Shown: piece after piece, positions 61,564 to 64,000 of the stretch | Position numbering within the stretch: position 1 is the stretch's first letter | How the letters are laid out: each line of letters begins with the position of its first letter | NCBI GenBank assembly: GCA_036345935.2 | Contig: JADWOT020000003.1 | Span: forward strand, 21,780,509 to 21,844,508 | Reading direction: 5' to 3' | DNA from: Taenia hydatigena | Taxonomy: Eukaryota; Platyhelminthes; Cestoda; Cyclophyllidea; Taeniidae | Length of the DNA: 64,000 nt | Position numbers and translations under genes: made by a program | The notes under the pieces: generated by a model | Told to the model about the DNA's origin: nothing | Databases searched by the model: none | Seen by the model: the letters and a program-made list of their open reading frames with translations, nothing else

Positions 61564-64000
61564 CACTGATAGCATAGTACCTCATTCTCCCACTTTCTAT
61601 TTGTCCCTCTGGTTTATTTTGTTATGTATGTGGTGTGATTTTGATAGGAAGCCAACTTCTTCTTCTCGGCTCTTTTCTGGTTGATTCGTTTTGGGTCGTT
61701 GGGTATACAAAACTGATTGTCTCTTTAAGGCTTGGCGTCACTTAAATTCGTTTGGCGCTGGAGCATGCTCAGAGTGAGGGTGGGATGTACTCTGCAGTCG
61801 TTGTTTACAACATCCCCACCTTGCATGCGTGCTCAATTGGGTGATTTGTGCTCGCTGAACTAACATGACATTGGGGCTGGTTTGAAATGCTGTAGCAGAA
61901 TGACACCAGTTGCACGCATGACTGGTTGTGAATTCTCCTCCACGGCGATGATGAGATGCTTTTTAGACTCGCTAGGTTCAGATACTGGGCATGCCTAGAA
62001 GAACGCTTAGCTGCTGCGTGGTAAGTCCCAGAGGGGAGGCCTGTTCTTAAGGGCTTTAAAGGCACCCACTTTACGGGTGTCCGTTTTGAGTTGCGCAGCA
62101 ATGGTGAGGTGTTGGAGCTAGGCACGCATCGCAGGTGCATAAGTAACAACCGCCCGAATCATTTACGGAATCTAGGGGTACAATTTCTTCCCACCTCTGC
62201 AAGATGTTGATAGTGAGGAAAGTTTCCCAATTGCACTTGTCAAAGTAGTCACTGTTGCAATTAGCGACCCGTTCTAGTGAGACTCCAGATCGCATGACCA
62301 ACTTTGAATAGGCGTTTATCCCCTCGAAATTGAGAGGAGAATTCACCCAACTACAGTCACCTTCATTTCTATCCCCTTTATTCGCAGTCTATTTCACATG
62401 GAGGAATGTCCTCAGAGGGATGGAGGGGGGCGGAAGGAGGGGAGCGAGGAATAAGCATGCAAAGGCGGCAGCATATGCCCTCCTGAGCTAGTGTGTAGCG
62501 CGATCTGCTAATTCGAAAGTTTTACCGTGTTGCAAGAAACGAGATCTTGTGCGAGCTTCAAAGGACAGGAGCGCAATTTTCTTTCACTGGGTGGTTAGTA
62601 CTGTCTGCTTATAAAGAAGTTGTTCTATAGAAAAGACATTTCATCCCCATCCAACATTCAGCGAGAAGGACGAAAGCAGCGAGCACTTCTGTCTATGCTT
62701 CACAACGTGCGCATAAAGTGAGGACATTCTTATCAGTGTCTGATTTAGATGCGTGAAGAGGTCAGTAAGTAGATCGTTTGAAGGTAACTAGCAAAATGTT
62801 CTTTTGTCTTCCTAATGCTGAAATACAGAGGCCATATGCTGCGATCCATTTGTCAGTCTTCATTAGCTCTGTAAAAAGTAGGAGGAACAATGTGGTATCC
62901 TCTGGAGCTTACTACGGTGAATGTGATTTTTGAACTTCTTGCATGGCTACAGTCTTGGTTTTCGCCTTCTTGATTGATGCGGTTGAACGCAGCTTGTACC
63001 CTCCTCTACCTTGAATGGCAAAGTCGTTTGTTTATTAAGTTGTTAACACAGCAGAGAATCGCGATAACACACTACTATCCGTCGTAAAACATTGTGTCTT
63101 ATCTAATAGGAGGAAACCATCTTTGGCCAGTATAAACTGCTACTGTATGTCGCGTCTTCTCCAGATTCTATATGGTAAGCGCGACAGGAATGCACAAACA
63201 GAGACCTGTACCGATAACATACCTAACAACGTATACATTCCCATGAACCGCATTATGGAGTGCCTAATACCTTGACAATTATGTACGTATAAAGTAGAAT
63301 TTCAGGTTATTAATGTATTTTGAAATTCAAGGAAGATTTTCAGACTGTTCTGGGCAGTCAGTCTACAAATCGGGGGGTGGAATTCACGGGATAAAGGCTA
63401 CACTGTAACTGGACATCCTTAAAAGCCCTGTGTCCACAGCCAGGGTGAGACTGGGGTGTTGACTGGGCCCGAGTTTGTATTGGTGCAGCTAATCCCCGTC
63501 ATGGCAACGACGCAGCAACAGAAAACAGCCTTTCATGTGAATTTCTAATCACCAAGAGTACAGTGTATGTGCTAAGCATCTCTCACTTTACTGATAAGAG
63601 GTAAATAGGCCTCTTATTCATCATAGTTTAAGTGGCCTTTTATTTTGGTCTGCCATTAGACATTTCTGTATGTTTAATTAGGTATGCTTAATTAATGATC
63701 AAGTGATTTTTTTTCTTATTCGACAAAGGTGCTTTCATTTGTCCTTATATGGCCAATGGAATCCAAGGCAGCTAAGCCATTAAATCGTGAGTCCTTTGTT
63801 CAGCAAAAGCTTTTTTTTTCAAGAAGGAGTTTTTATTTTTTCCAATCTAAATTACAAGAAGTTACGTAATTTGATGTGACATCAAACGATCATTACCTCC
63901 CTCCATCGATCGGGCCCGTGGAGGTTTTAATCGATCCTGGATTATTGACCGGAAGAAATCGTTAATTATTTTGCGATTGACACAAAAAGTTGTTTTGCAT
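61564..64000. other. 3' flank and intergenic sequence, no gene recognised
   Basis: Follows the PLA2G15-like stop. No close AATAAA is seen. Two overlapping minus-strand open frames (61805-62149 and 62071-62346) lack recognisable domains. The right end is AT-rich with T runs. Confidence 0.4.

Noticed and set aside
1..64000. CRISPR array, rRNA or tRNA genes
   Set aside because: No regularly spaced repeats and no rRNA-like blocks were noticed; no convincing tRNA A/B box arrangement was seen, though a covariance-model scan was not possible here.

Overview
This is a eukaryotic genomic window carrying four intron-rich protein genes and a cluster of small LTR elements. The genes and elements point to a parasitic flatworm, most probably a taeniid cestode. 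The reasons are compact protein exons separated by introns from about 40 bp to 3.5 kb, an AT-rich background, and several short non-coding LTR elements (about 165-187 bp LTRs, primer-binding-site-like and polypurine segments, no coding capacity) that look like the terminal-repeat retrotransposons in miniature (TRIMs) described from taeniid tapeworms. The species assignment is inference; the gene identities rest on motifs I can read.

Layout. (1) 1-39236, minus strand: acetyl-CoA carboxylase (ACC). I could join 30 exons in frame with consistent splice phase, giving 2380 codons from a short N-terminus through biotin carboxylase, biotinyl domain, the long central region and most of the carboxyltransferase. 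The last ~150 residues lie off the left edge. (2) 39237-43172: region between two divergent genes, with a ~2 kb nest of forward and inverted TRIM copies at 40107-42094. (3) 43173-46995, plus strand: a CNK (connector enhancer of KSR) scaffold with SAM, CRIC, PDZ and PH domains. (4) 47805-48160: an LTR interrupted by a second LTR with a near-perfect 5-bp target duplication. (5) 48912-56096, plus strand: a divergent STIL/Ana2/SAS-5 centriole-duplication protein, recognised by its N-terminal domain, a CPAP-binding-like proline motif, a short coiled coil, the STAN motif and a C-terminal tail matching vertebrate STIL. A poly(A) signal follows. (6) 56934-61563, plus strand: a complete lysosomal phospholipase A2 / LCAT-family enzyme (PLA2G15-like) with signal peptide and catalytic triad. 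(7) 61564-64000: no gene recognised.

The genes do not form one pathway. ACC makes malonyl-CoA; flatworm parasites are reported to lack de novo fatty-acid synthesis, so its likely use is elongation of host-derived lipid. The PLA2G15-like enzyme handles phospholipids in lysosomes or outside the cell. CNK scaffolds Ras-Raf signalling and STIL builds centrioles. The most unusual points are the nested TRIM insertions, the flatworm STIL, and several lineage-specific changes in ACC: a Met-Lys-Leu biotin site, an expanded Ser/Thr-rich loop with a perfect AMPK-type site, and an altered carboxyltransferase linker.
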